A stretch of DNA of 64,000 bases from Streptomyces endocoffeicus (GCF_016741935.1 NZ_JAERRG010000019.1:124001-188000), one strand, 5' to 3'. Shown: positions 33,673-42,191, numbered from the stretch's first letter. Translations and numbers: made by a program. The notes: a model not told the origin generated them from the letters alone.

Positions 33673-34869
33673 TCACAGGGTGAATGGGTCCTCGTCGAGC
33701 TTTTCTGCCAGGTGCTCAAGAGTGTCCGTAAGGCTTGTCGGTGCACCGTTCAGCCTTTCGCGCTGCTTGGCGACATGACCGATGAGGCGGAGGGTCCGAC
33801 CCGAGGAAATTCCGGGTGCGGCGGTGACCAGGGCGCTGACGACGTCTTCCGCGTCGCGCCAGGCATTGACGTCCAGTAGGCATTGGGCGAGCCGTGCGGA
33901 TGACATACTTGCGTAGCCGGTCGCGACGCCACACCCTGGTTTTGCGGATTGCAGTAGCCGCTCGATGGCTTTCTGTATGTCACCGGCGATCTGAAGTGCG
34001 TGACCCCAGTGGCCGTCAATTTCCCTGTCGGTCAACCACCATGACCAGTCCGGTTCGCCGACGTCGTTACCGTCCTCGATGAGGGACCGGGCGCGTTGAA
34101 GCGACTCGACGGCATCCGACGTACGTCCCGTGCCGACCAGTCCCTTCGCTTCACGCATGCGGAACATCGCCTCGACGCGGGGGGACAGCCGTCTACGGTT
34201 GAGTACCGACCGGGCGATGGACAGCGCCTCCTGGTTCCGTCCGCGCCATTCACTGTGCATCGCCATGTTCTGCAGCGTCAGCAGTGCGATGGAGCGGTCC
34301 CCCGAGAGATTCGCGAGGAACAGCGCCTCTTGGTTGAAGCGCCGGGCGGCGCCGTCTCTTTCCGCGTCAAAAAGAGCCCAGCCGGTTATTTCGGCGAGTT
34401 CCGCGGCCGCCGACTGAATATCGCGCTCATACCGGGGATCGTAGTCTCCGGCTCCGAGCCGCCGATGCACGACCTTGAACGCGCGGCCTGCGGGCTCCGC
34501 GATGGATACCCCGCTGAGTTCGTTGTCCAGGACGACCAGCAGATGGGAAGTCTCCCGGATGGCTTGTACGAAGTCGGCTTCGCGTGCCTCGTTGAGTCTG
34601 AGTATCCGATCAGTGATGGCCGGTGATTCAGCAATTTCCGGCGAAACCGTTGGGGGCGTCACTCGTGCCGCGATTTCGGCGAGTTTCCCGTTTGCCCTGA
34701 GCAACTGGTCCAATCCCGTGACGAGTTGCGTCGATGGCCGCTGCTTCCCGGAGAGCACGCGGGACAGATAGGCGTGGTCGTAGTTCAGGTGGCGGGCAAC
34801 CGCCCGGACGCTCATGTCCCGGTCGCGAAGCAGGTCGCGGACTCTCTGGCTGAACTCCCCGCTGTCCAT
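33673..34869 (-). CDS. XRE family regulator with TPR-like C-terminal domain
   Basis: This 398-residue protein has a helix-turn-helix at 15-45 ('MSVRAVARHLNYDHAYLSRVLSGKQRPS') and a long helical region with TPR-like units ('ALLTLQNMAMHSEWRGRNQEAL', 'AMFRMREAKGLVGTGRTSDAV'), an architecture common in Streptomyces. Such regulators may bind a peptide or small protein through the TPRs. Its stop lies 29 bases from the truncated end of NLR A (convergent), and it is divergent from two small genes it may control. Confidence 0.9.
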   Translation of the reverse strand: MDSGEFSQRVRDLLRDRDMSVRAVARHLNYDHAYLSRVLSGKQRPSTQLVTGLDQLLRANGKLAEIAARVTPPTVSPEIAESPAITDRILRLNEAREADFVQAIRETSHLLVVLDNELSGVSIAEPAGRAFKVVHRRLGAGDYDPRYERDIQSAAAELAEITGWALFDAERDGAARRFNQEALFLANLSGDRSIALLTLQNMAMHSEWRGRNQEALSIARSVLNRRRLSPRVEAMFRMREAKGLVGTGRTSDAVESLQRARSLIEDGNDVGEPDWSWWLTDREIDGHWGHALQIAGDIQKAIERLLQSAKPGCGVATGYASMSSARLAQCLLDVNAWRDAEDVVSALVTAAPGISSGRTLRLIGHVAKQRERLNGAPTSLTDTLEHLAEKLDEDPFTL

Positions 34870-35016
34870 GGTGACCAGGGTACGGCTGTCACCTCGCAGT
34901 CACCACGTGGTCACCACCCGCGACCGCACATTCACGGTTGTCTTTTACGTACGTGAGGACCCCCGCGACCGTGCGACCGGCCCGGGGGCATGGCCATCGC
35001 TAACAGGAGCGACAAC

Positions 35017-35205
35017 GTGTCGGACACTAGCCCAGCCACCCCACCCGCGAACATGCCGCCCGACGGCGACTGCGATGTGTGCGGGGCGCTGTTACGGCAA
35101 CAAGCCGAAGCAAGGCGTAACGGGGATCAAAAGTGGGCGACCACCTGTCTCATCGAACTCCAGCGGCACCACGAGGGCCCGTTTCACGGTGGGGCGGCCC
35201 GGTGA
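35017..35205 (+). CDS. Small Cys-containing protein
   Basis: The GTG at 35017, nine bases after AGGAG, is preferred over an ATG at 34990 that lacks a site. The 62-residue product has 'GDCDVCGALLRQQAEARRNG' and 'IELQRHHEGPF': a C-x-x-C pair followed by a His-His, which could bind zinc. Similar small proteins accompany XRE regulators in Streptomyces. It overlaps the next gene (GTGA). Confidence 0.75.
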   Translation: MSDTSPATPPANMPPDGDCDVCGALLRQQAEARRNGDQKWATTCLIELQRHHEGPFHGGAAR

Positions 35206-35378
35206 CGGGCCGCGCGATGATGACCATGCGTGTGTCACGGGACAGCGGGAAGACCTACGGGCCGACACACGTGGTCAAGTCCACCGAGCCCCTGAGGCCG
35301 CTGGAGACCTCGGTGTGGCCGCCATGCCAGTGCGTCCGATGTGTACCGGCGCGAGTGGCCGGCCGCCAGTCGTTCTGA
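35202..35378 (+). CDS. Small protein of unknown function
   Basis: The GTG overlaps the previous stop. The 58-residue product contains 'PPCQCVRC' (three cysteines close together), so it may also bind a metal. It is the second gene of a pair divergent from the XRE regulator. A terminator hairpin follows 19 bases after the stop. I do not recognise a family with a known role. Confidence 0.65.
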   Translation: MTGRAMMTMRVSRDSGKTYGPTHVVKSTEPLRPLETSVWPPCQCVRCVPARVAGRQSF

Positions 35379-35396
35379 CGGGCGCGGTACGAAATC

Positions 35397-35428
35397 GCCG
35401 GCCCCCGTGCCAAGGGCAGGGGGCCGGC
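35397..35428 (+). terminator. Terminator hairpin
   Basis: Arms GCCGGCCCCC (35397-35406) and GGGGGCCGGC (35419-35428) form a 10-bp stem, extended inside by TGCC/GGCA, right after the two small genes. Confidence 0.8.
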
Positions 35429-35627
35429 GAGGGGCTGGCTCAGCTTTGTTTGGGGGCGCGAAGCAACTGACGATGGACTCGGCTTTCCAGGAGCCAGGCC
35501 GGAAAGCATTCCCCCAGAGCGGCCCAAAGTGTGCCGGGAAACAGGGTGATTAGCTACGCTGGGTTGCCCGTTATGCCGCTGTGTAGGGGAACTTCAGCGG
35601 CTGGTCAGACTTCAGGGGGATGCCGCT

Positions 35628-36059
35628 ATGTCTGTGGACGTGGTCCAGCTCGCGCAGGACCTCACGCCGTATGCCGCTACGGCCATCACCGCTTACGGGG
35701 CCGCGGTCCTGGCCCGAGTCGAGGGTGACGCGGCCGATGCCACCATCTCCTTCGGGCAACGCATCCTGCGACGTCTCACCGGCCGCGACACCCCCGGCAG
35801 TGAAACCTCCGCCGAGCAAGAAGCCCTCGCCGACACGGTCACCGAGCTGGCCGGCACGCCCGGTGACGCAGATCTGGCCGCCGTACTCCGCGTGCAGATC
35901 CGCCGCCTGATGACAGCCCATCCAGACATCGCCGCTGACATCGCCGGATGGGCACTACCCGCCGAGCCCGCCACAGTCACCATCACCACGTCCGGGGACA
36001 GGTCACCAGCCGTCCACAACAACTACGGCACCATCAACACCGGCGACTCCACCACCTGA
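35628..36059 (+). CDS. Putative NLR-associated effector with C-terminal signalling motif
   Basis: The 143-residue protein starts after GGGGGATGCCGCT. Residues 10-50 form a long, partly hydrophobic helix ('LTPYAATAITAYGAAVLARV') then amphipathic helices ('IRRLMTAHPDIAADIAGWAL'). The last 20 residues, GDRSPAVHNNYGTINTGDST, match the N-terminal motif of the NLR encoded 24 bases downstream. In filamentous bacteria and fungi such shared motifs are amyloid-forming adaptors through which an activated NLR templates its effector, often a membrane-disrupting helical domain. The family assignment of the helical part is inference. A copy of this gene was lost at locus A. Confidence 0.75.
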   Translation: MSVDVVQLAQDLTPYAATAITAYGAAVLARVEGDAADATISFGQRILRRLTGRDTPGSETSAEQEALADTVTELAGTPGDADLAAVLRVQIRRLMTAHPDIAADIAGWALPAEPATVTITTSGDRSPAVHNNYGTINTGDSTT

Positions 36060-36082
36060 ACCCGGCCGGGGGTGAAAGTTTC

Positions 36083-38341
36083 ATGCACAGCGCCTCACCG
36101 GAGACTCCGGGGCTCGCTACGGCGGGAGCCCGGTCACCCGCCGTGGGCACAAACAACGGCGCCATCTTCACCGGAGACACAACCATCCAGGCGCCTCTGG
36201 TGCTCCCACCGCCCGCCGACGTCCCCGCGCCTCACGGGATGCACAACCTCCCGCGGCCCGTCGGTCACCGATTCGTCGGTCGCTCGGCGGAGATGGCCAC
36301 TCTGGAACAGGCGTTAGGGCCCCCGAATGAGCGGGCAGCCACGCATGTCGTCACTCAGGCTATGTCCGGGCTCGGCGGCATCGGAAAGTCCACTCTGGCG
36401 CTGAACTTCGCCCATACCCACCGCACCGGCTACACAGCGGTTTGGTGGATCGACGCCGAGACCCCCGAGACCATCGCCGGTTCCCTGGCCCAGCTCACCA
36501 TCCGGGCTAACCCCGGTACCAATACCAGCGGCGTACCCAGCGCAGTCCTGGCCGAGTGGGCCCTGGCCTGGCTCGATAGCCATCCCGGATGGCTCCTCGT
36601 CTTCGACAATGCCACCCACCCCGACCACCTCGCCCCGTACCTCGCCAGACTCACCAGCGGCGACCACCTGATCACCAGCCGTCTCACCTACGGCTGGCAC
36701 GACCTGGCCGCCACACCCCTGCACCTGGACGTCCTCACCCCACCAGCCGCCACCCGCCTGCTGCACCAACTTGCCGGGCCCGGCCCCAGTAGCGAAGCCG
36801 CAGCAGCTCAGGAACTAGCCGACGAACTCGGATACCTCCCCCTGGCTCTGGAACAAGCCGGTGCCTACATCCGCCGCACACGCAACACCTACTCCGCCTA
36901 CCTGCACCGCTTCCGCACCCAGACCGCCCGCATGCTCAACACTCCCGGCAACGGCGACCCCCACAGCACCACCATCGCCCGGACCTGGCACGTCACCCTC
37001 GACACGATCGCCGAACGCGACCCACTCGCCGTCCACCTCCTGCACGTCATGGCATGGCTCGCACCCCACGACGTACCCCGCGACCTCCTCAACGGCATCG
37101 CCGACGAGCCCGACGCGGACACCGACGCCCTCGCTCTCCTCAACGACTTCAGCATGATCACCCTCACCGAGAGCACCAGCGCCATGCACCGCCTCCTCCA
37201 AGCACTGGCCCGAACCCCAGACCCTAAGGACCCCCACCGCAGCGACTCAGCCATCAGCCAAGCACAATCCACCGCCGCAACGTTGATCCATGATGCGCTG
37301 CCCGACGACCCGGAGACCAACACCGCCGGATGGCCGCGCTGGCGCGCCCTTCTCCCTCACATCGACGCCTATCTCACCCACACTCACCCGGACACGGACA
37401 CTGCCGAAACAGACGGGATTCTCTACAGCGCCTCGCAGTTCCTGCACGGTCAGGGCCAGCTCTCTCAAGCCACCCAATACGCGCAGCGGTCTGTCACCAC
37501 ATCAGCAAGGCTCAACGGCGAGGACCACCCTGACACCCTGACCTCCCGCAACCACCTCGCGAGCGCCTACGAGTCGGCGGGAAGCTTGGGCCGCGCCATC
37601 CCGCTGCACGAGCAGACGCTCACCGACAGCATCCGCGTCCTGGGCGAGGACCACCCCGACACCCTGATCTCCCGCAACAACCTGGCGGGCGCCTACGGGT
37701 CGGTGGGGGATTTGGGGCGCGCCATCTCGCTGTACGAGCAGAACCTGACCGATCGCATCCGCGTCCTGGGCGAGGACCACCCTGACACCCTGATCTCCCG
37801 CAACAACCTCGCCTACGCCTACACGTCGGTGGGGGATTGGGGGCGCGCCATCTCGCTGTACGAGCAGAACCTGACCGATCGCATCCGCGTCCTGGGCGAG
37901 GACCACCCCTCCACCCTGATCTCCCGCAACAACCTCGCGGGCGCCTACGGGTCGGTGGGGGATTTGGGGCGCGCCATCTCGCTGTACGAGCAGACGCTCA
38001 CCGACAGCATCCGCGTCCTGGGCGAGGACCACCCCTCTACCCTGACCTCCGGCAACAACCTCGCGGGCGCCTACGGGTCGGTGGGGGATTGGGGGCGCGC
38101 CATCTCGCTGTACGAGCAGAACCTGACCGATCGCATCCGCGTCCTGGGCGAGGACCACCCCGACACCCTGACCTCCGGCAACAACCTCGCGGGCGCCTAC
38201 GAGTCGGTGGGGGATTTGGGGCGCGCCATTCCGCTGTACGAGCAGACGCTCACCGACAGCATCCGCGTCCTGGGCGAGGACCACCCCACAACTCGTATCG
38301 TGCGGGACAACCTGCGTGAGGCACGGTCCAAGTCGGACTGA
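36083..38341 (+). CDS. NB-ARC/TPR (NLR-like) protein B
   Basis: The 752-residue protein, related to NLR A along its whole length, has the N-terminal motif 'ARSPAVGTNNGAIFTGDTT' (about 16-35), NB-ARC with P-loop 'SGLGGIGKSTLAL', Walker B 'WLLVFDNATHPDHL', 'LITSRLTYGW' and 'GYLPLALEQAGAYI', the MHD-like 'MHRLLQALAR', then six 42-residue TPR units and a short capping unit ending 'NLREARSKSD'. This is the complete form. GGGGGTGAAAGTTTC precedes the ATG. It is likely in one transcript with the 143-residue protein. Likely role: ligand-triggered cell-death or defence switch. Confidence 0.9.
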   Translation: MHSASPETPGLATAGARSPAVGTNNGAIFTGDTTIQAPLVLPPPADVPAPHGMHNLPRPVGHRFVGRSAEMATLEQALGPPNERAATHVVTQAMSGLGGIGKSTLALNFAHTHRTGYTAVWWIDAETPETIAGSLAQLTIRANPGTNTSGVPSAVLAEWALAWLDSHPGWLLVFDNATHPDHLAPYLARLTSGDHLITSRLTYGWHDLAATPLHLDVLTPPAATRLLHQLAGPGPSSEAAAAQELADELGYLPLALEQAGAYIRRTRNTYSAYLHRFRTQTARMLNTPGNGDPHSTTIARTWHVTLDTIAERDPLAVHLLHVMAWLAPHDVPRDLLNGIADEPDADTDALALLNDFSMITLTESTSAMHRLLQALARTPDPKDPHRSDSAISQAQSTAATLIHDALPDDPETNTAGWPRWRALLPHIDAYLTHTHPDTDTAETDGILYSASQFLHGQGQLSQATQYAQRSVTTSARLNGEDHPDTLTSRNHLASAYESAGSLGRAIPLHEQTLTDSIRVLGEDHPDTLISRNNLAGAYGSVGDLGRAISLYEQNLTDRIRVLGEDHPDTLISRNNLAYAYTSVGDWGRAISLYEQNLTDRIRVLGEDHPSTLISRNNLAGAYGSVGDLGRAISLYEQTLTDSIRVLGEDHPSTLTSGNNLAGAYGSVGDWGRAISLYEQNLTDRIRVLGEDHPDTLTSGNNLAGAYESVGDLGRAIPLYEQTLTDSIRVLGEDHPTTRIVRDNLREARSKSD
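37517..38341 (+). repeat. 126-bp coding repeats (TPR units, locus B)
   Basis: Six 126-base units start at 37517, with a diverged capping unit from 38273. Units 2-6 are more alike than those of locus A, which suggests recent unit duplication or gene conversion. Confidence 0.9.
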
Positions 38342-38789
38342 GGCTGGCTCGCTCAGCGGCCGACTGGGCGTAGGTGTCGAAACCTGTCTTCACTTACTCA
38401 AGGGCGCGCCTTGCGGCGCGCCGGGCGGTCTGGCCGCCCCGCCGGGCTGCGGCGTGGCCGCCGGTCCCGTCGGGCGCCCGCCGCCCGCACTCCCAGCGCA
38501 CCCGCGATCGCTCACCGAGGAGCCGACCGCCCGTCGGGGTAGGGGCGTTGTGGCTGGGGCCGACGGCCTACGCGGCTTTTGGGCAGCCACCACGGGGCGA
38601 GCCTCTAAGAACAGGGGGCCGATCGGTCGCAAACGCGGGCAGGATCACAGACCCGCCCGATTCGCCGGGCCAGCGTAAAGCCCCCTGTTCTCTCGCCCCA
38701 TGGCAGCTCCCGCCCCAAAGCCGCTACGGCCGGCGGCGTGCCCATAGCGCGCCGATCCAGCACCGCACGCCCGCCACCGGCCACCCCGG
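38342..38789. other. Gene-free spacer after the NLR B gene
   Basis: No coding sequence is convincing here. Bases 38608-38691 form a large inverted repeat listed separately. The rest is GC-rich. Confidence 0.5.
38608..38691. repeat. 84-base nested inverted repeat of unknown role
   Basis: Outer arms AGAACAGGGGGC (38608-38619) and GCCCCCTGTTCT (38680-38691) are perfect. Inside, CGCGGGC (38634-38640) can pair with GCCCG near 38654. This may be a structured RNA, a terminator or an ancient recombination site. Confidence 0.6.
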
Positions 38790-39080
38790 TCAGCTCGCCC
38801 TGCCCAGCCGGGGCGCCGTCATCCGCGCCAGCATCGCCACCTCACGCGCCGACGCCGCTGACAGCTCCAGCCGGACGACCCCGGAGCCGTCTGCGCCTGA
38901 AGCGGCACGCAGCCGCACCCCTGCCATCTCCACGCCTACGAGCCTCAGCGCTTCGCCCAGCTCGGTCGCGGCTTCCCTTGCGTCCCGCCAGTCCCTCATG
39001 TAGTCCACTCCGAATACCCATATCACCGCCTCCAGGTCTGCCGCCTCTCTGTCGAACCTGTCGTCCTCAGGGCCGCCCAT
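38790..39080 (-). CDS. Hypothetical protein
   Basis: From the ATG at 39080 (AGAAGGGAAC upstream) the product is 96 residues, rich in Asp/Glu/Ala, with 'DYMRDWRDAREAATELGEAL' as a likely conserved helix. Proteins of this kind recur in actinobacterial accessory regions without known function. It lies on the same strand as the three small genes to its right, after a 172-base gap. Confidence 0.6.
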   Translation of the reverse strand: MGGPEDDRFDREAADLEAVIWVFGVDYMRDWRDAREAATELGEALRLVGVEMAGVRLRAASGADGSGVVRLELSAASAREVAMLARMTAPRLGRAS

Positions 39081-39252
39081 TTGGCCAAGTTCCCTTCTCT
39101 GCAAGCCGCCTGACAATCAATGACCGGGCCGCGTCGAGCGGGCCGAGTTTCGTAATCGATCCCCAGCCGGACCACCCCAGTAGCCGTCCAGGCCAAAGGG
39201 GTGGTCCGGTATCGCTTCTTCGGTTGTTGCGCGTGATTCCGCAGTGGCGGCC

Positions 39253-39513
39253 TCAGTACTTCTGCCGGCCACCCGGATAGCGCACCGGCTTTCGGCACTC
39301 CGGCGCGTCCTCAGGCGCGGGCTCGCCGCCGAGCGCGTAGCACAAGGCGGCGTGCAGCTGCTTCGCTTCCACCACCGTCAGCACCAGCGATGCCAGGGAT
39401 GCGCGACCGGGCCGGAGGACTCGAAGCGGCAGCTTGAGCAGACCGTCTTTGCCGGGACGCAGACCGCGCCCCGGTGCGGGACCGACCTGCCAGCCTTCTG
39501 ACGCCCTACTCAT
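39253..39513 (-). CDS. Hypothetical protein
   Basis: The 86-residue product is basic at the N-terminus, with 'SLVLTVVEAKQLHAALCYAL' as its likely helix and 'GGEPAPEDAPECRKP' following. It overlaps the previous gene by eight bases, so it belongs to the same three-gene unit (40206 to 39253). No function can be assigned. Confidence 0.6.
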   Translation of the reverse strand: MSRASEGWQVGPAPGRGLRPGKDGLLKLPLRVLRPGRASLASLVLTVVEAKQLHAALCYALGGEPAPEDAPECRKPVRYPGGRQKY

Positions 39514-39841
39514 TCGGCCCCTTGCTCGTCTGACTCGATCCGTTGTTCTTGCACTCGCCCGGCCCGGGAAGGCGCCCGCCGCGACTCTCCGCGATCCGGA
39601 GCGCGTCTTGCAGCGCTTCGATCAGGCGGTTCGAGAGGTAGCGGAGTTCTCGCGGGTCCGCCTTCCGGTCGCGGAGCAGTAAGCGGGCGTGCCCGATGAG
39701 TTCAGCGCCCATCTGGAGCTGGACCGCTTCCATCTCGTCGGCCAGCCGCGACAGATACCCCGTGCCGTCCGCATCCGACATCAAGTAGCACGGCTTCCCG
39801 GCAGGGCCGGGCCACGGAAGCAATCGCGGTTGCGCACTCAC
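39506..39841 (-). CDS. Conserved hypothetical protein (Streptomyces accessory type)
   Basis: The GTG start overlaps the preceding stop (GTGA), giving 111 residues that begin 'SAQPRLLPWPGPAGKPCYL' and continue 'YLSRLADEMEAVQLQMGAEL' and 'ADPRELRYLSNRLIEALQDA'. I recall this layout from many Streptomyces genomes next to XRE regulators, without a known function. It is the middle gene of a coupled set of three. Confidence 0.72.
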   Translation of the reverse strand: MSAQPRLLPWPGPAGKPCYLMSDADGTGYLSRLADEMEAVQLQMGAELIGHARLLLRDRKADPRELRYLSNRLIEALQDALRIAESRGGRLPGPGECKNNGSSQTSKGPNE

Positions 39842-40206
39842 CTGACCACCACCATCCCGTGCGGCGCGCACAACAGCTCCACCCGAGGCACGTCCTTCCG
39901 ACGTTCATGTGCCACCAGATAGGGCCGGACAAGCTGCACGTCCTCGCCGCGCAGCACAGGCTTACGCGACATCTGGTGCACAGCAGGCAGTTGCGACGTC
40001 GGGGCGTCAGCACAGTCCACCGGCCGACGTGCCCCAACCGTGCGATGACGTCCCCGGCCGGGCCGTAGCACTCTCGCCAATGGTTCGAAGACCCTGCCGA
40101 TACAGTTCCGCATGTCGACCTGCTTCCTCAGGTTGGCCACGCCCCGGGGGCGCACGCCCGCGTCGCCGGGGTCCTGTGGCGGATGAAAAACCGGCTGAGT
40201 ATTCAT
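39838..40206 (-). CDS. Conserved hypothetical protein
   Basis: The 122-residue product starts at the ATG at 40206, after the hairpin at 40222-40259. The C-terminal part 'LVRPYLVAHERRKDVPRVEL' and 'LLCAPHGMVVVR' is typical of a family found beside XRE/TPR regulators in Streptomyces. The Pro/Arg-rich middle is low in complexity. It leads a three-gene unit whose members overlap. Function unknown. Confidence 0.68.
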   Translation of the reverse strand: MNTQPVFHPPQDPGDAGVRPRGVANLRKQVDMRNCIGRVFEPLARVLRPGRGRHRTVGARRPVDCADAPTSQLPAVHQMSRKPVLRGEDVQLVRPYLVAHERRKDVPRVELLCAPHGMVVVR

Positions 40207-40221
40207 GCTGGTGACATGCGA

Positions 40222-40259
40222 AGCCCCCAACTTTCACAGTTGAGTGAAAGCCGGGGGCT
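40222..40259. terminator. Hairpin between XRE gene and hypothetical operon
   Basis: Arms AGCCCCC/GGGGGCT (40222-40228 and 40253-40259) and CTTTCAC/GTGAAAG (40231-40237 and 40244-40250) stack with one 2x2 internal loop and a six-base loop. It follows the XRE stop by 16 bases and may also be an operator for the next gene. Confidence 0.72.
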
Positions 40260-40274
40260 ACTGCGGTGAAAGTG

Positions 40275-41459
40275 TCAGAGGCCCACCCAAGCAGCCAGGT
40301 GATCCAGGCTGTCCGGGGTGCGACGGGACAAGTGGATCAGGCCCCGGATGGTCTCGCGAGCGCCCGCGTGGTACCTGGTCTGCTGCGGCGCCAGCTTCCG
40401 CGCGGTCACGATCGATTTCAAGGCCGCTTCAGAGCGGCCCGTTTCCATCTGGGCGCGTGCCTGGTCCACGTAGAAGTGCGCGGCGCGGGAGACAGCCCAG
40501 TCCTGCGGTATCCGCACCTTCGCGGCCTCTTGCAGAGCTTCGCCGTAGTGTCGCATCTCGACACGAGCCGACACCGCGTGCACGGTGACATTCGTGGGGC
40601 CGAAGGACAGCCAGTGCACGTCCGTTGCTTCGCCTGTCCGGTCCGCGTAGGACCGGGCCTCTTCGAGGTGGTTCTTGACCGCGTCTTCGTCATGAGCGCG
40701 GGCAGCGATGATGCTTGCCCCTAGGTGGAGCTGCCCGGCGACGGCATGCCGCTCTCGTGCCTGCGGGGATTGCTGCAACAGTCCCTGTCCGGAGGCTACG
40801 AGCCGCTGACCGATGGTGTACTCGCCCTCTCGGAAGTAGACGAGGGCACGCATGTACTGGCGCACTGCGGAGAGCAGCGGATCGGATGCCCGCGACGCGG
40901 CCCAGTCCATACGGTCCAGCGCCACCGTGGACAGGTCGTAGTAGCCCAGCTTCACGGCCAGGTCGTGCGCGGTGCGGTAGGTACTGGACAGGGCAGCCCA
41001 CAACTCGGACGACGGCGTCCGATAAGCGGCTGTAGTGATCTCCGCCATCGTTCCTGGGAGATCAAGAGCGGCGTCATGGAGCTTCGTGGCCCGGACCTGC
41101 TGACACAGAGTGTGGGCAGCGGTGATGAGCTGAGGAGTGGGGCGCGGTGTGATCGCCGGATCGGCCCCCAGGTCGTAGAGGTCGAGGGCTTCACGGATCG
41201 GGCGGACCAACGCGGCCAACCGGTCCTGCTGTAGCTCGGTTACGTAGGGCTGGCCGGTCAGCGCCGTGACGTCGATGGACAGTGCTTTCGCGACTGCGGC
41301 CACCAGGTCGGGGCTGGCTGGCTTGTGCCCGGATTCAACTTGCGTGAGCAGGCTGTAGGAGTAGGGGACTTTCTGAACCAAGCCTCGCTGAGTCAGCCCA
41401 GCCCGTTTCCGGTGATGTGCGATCCGAGCGCCCGTGTGCTCGTCGTCGGGGAGTGGCAT
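40275..41459 (-). CDS. XRE family regulator with TPR-like domain
   Basis: The ATG at 41459, five bases after GGGAGG, gives 394 residues. A helix-turn-helix lies at about 12-60 ('IAHHRKRAGLTQRGLVQKVPYSYS', 'QVESGHKPAS'). The rest is helical with TPR-like units ('AVRQYMRALVYFREGEYTIG', 'RAAHFYVDQARAQMETGRSEAA'). It is divergent from a flavoprotein gene, an arrangement common in Streptomyces. It may regulate that gene and the hypothetical set downstream. Confidence 0.88.
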   Translation of the reverse strand: MPLPDDEHTGARIAHHRKRAGLTQRGLVQKVPYSYSLLTQVESGHKPASPDLVAAVAKALSIDVTALTGQPYVTELQQDRLAALVRPIREALDLYDLGADPAITPRPTPQLITAAHTLCQQVRATKLHDAALDLPGTMAEITTAAYRTPSSELWAALSSTYRTAHDLAVKLGYYDLSTVALDRMDWAASRASDPLLSAVRQYMRALVYFREGEYTIGQRLVASGQGLLQQSPQARERHAVAGQLHLGASIIAARAHDEDAVKNHLEEARSYADRTGEATDVHWLSFGPTNVTVHAVSARVEMRHYGEALQEAAKVRIPQDWAVSRAAHFYVDQARAQMETGRSEAALKSIVTARKLAPQQTRYHAGARETIRGLIHLSRRTPDSLDHLAAWVGL

Positions 41460-41592
41460 GCATGCCTCCCTTTCGTGGCTCACTCAGCGGAAACGCTACC
41501 CGCCCGGCCACGGCAGAAGACGTTGAACGGCGATCTCAACCCCGAGCGTGCAGGGTTTGCGGAGGGAGGGCGCCGCACGGTGGACTGCCCGC

Positions 41593-42156
41593 ATGACCGC
41601 GAACCGTGTCCTCTACCTGTTCGGAAGCGCCGCCCCGCCTGTGCTGAACATCGCCGGTGTGATCGCACGGGCACAGGCCGACGGCTGGAACGTCTGCCTC
41701 GGGTTGACCCCCACGGCCGCGCGCTGGCTTGACGATGAGCTGCCGTCGTTGGAGGAGCTGACCGGGCACCCTGTGCGCAGCCAGTACAAGCTGCCCTGGG
41801 AGCCGGACGCCTGGCCTCCCGCGGATGTCGCCGTGCTGGCACCCGCCACCTTCAACACGATCAACCAGTGGGCCCTGGGGATCACCGAGAAGTTCATCGT
41901 CGGATTCGTGGCCGAGGCCATCGGTAAGGGCATCCCCACCGTGGCCATGCCGTGCGTCAACGCCGCCTACGTCCAGCACACCCAGTTCGACACCAGCGTT
42001 GCCACGCTCCGCGCGATGGGGGTGCGCGTGCTCTACGGGGAAGGCGGATTCGTGCCCAACAAGCCGGGCCAAGGCCGACCGGAGAACTATCCGTGGCACC
42101 TGGCACTCGAAGCCGCAGCCTCAGCCGTCACGGGGCGCGATCCCCGCGGTGCATGA
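41593..42156 (+). CDS. Flavoprotein (HFCD/PF02441 family)
   Basis: The 187-residue protein starts 'MTANRVLYLFGSAAPPVLNI' and has the family features 'VAVLAPATFNTINQWALGI' (FMN-binding Asn and A-P-A/M-T) and 'TVAMPCVNAAYVQH'. HFCD proteins are homo-oligomeric flavin-dependent cysteine decarboxylases or flavin carriers (CoaC, EpiD, Dfp). The distinct length suggests a stand-alone flavoprotein, not CoaBC. It is paired with the XRE/TPR regulator. The 200-bp inverted repeat begins 36 bases after its stop. Confidence 0.88.
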   Translation: MTANRVLYLFGSAAPPVLNIAGVIARAQADGWNVCLGLTPTAARWLDDELPSLEELTGHPVRSQYKLPWEPDAWPPADVAVLAPATFNTINQWALGITEKFIVGFVAEAIGKGIPTVAMPCVNAAYVQHTQFDTSVATLRAMGVRVLYGEGGFVPNKPGQGRPENYPWHLALEAAASAVTGRDPRGA

Positions 42157-42191
42157 GCCGCCCCCGGACGGTGCAGCCAACGGGCAGGTGG

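Noticed and set aside
37502..38284. Repetitive minus-strand frame over the TPR units (also 33080-33676)
   Set aside because: It only reflects the 126-bp repeats of the NLR genes read backwards; no start site or family signal.
38374..39003. 209-codon plus-strand frame after NLR B
   Set aside because: Its translation is Arg/Pro/Ala/Ser-rich low complexity, and it runs antisense to the better supported gene at 38790-39080.
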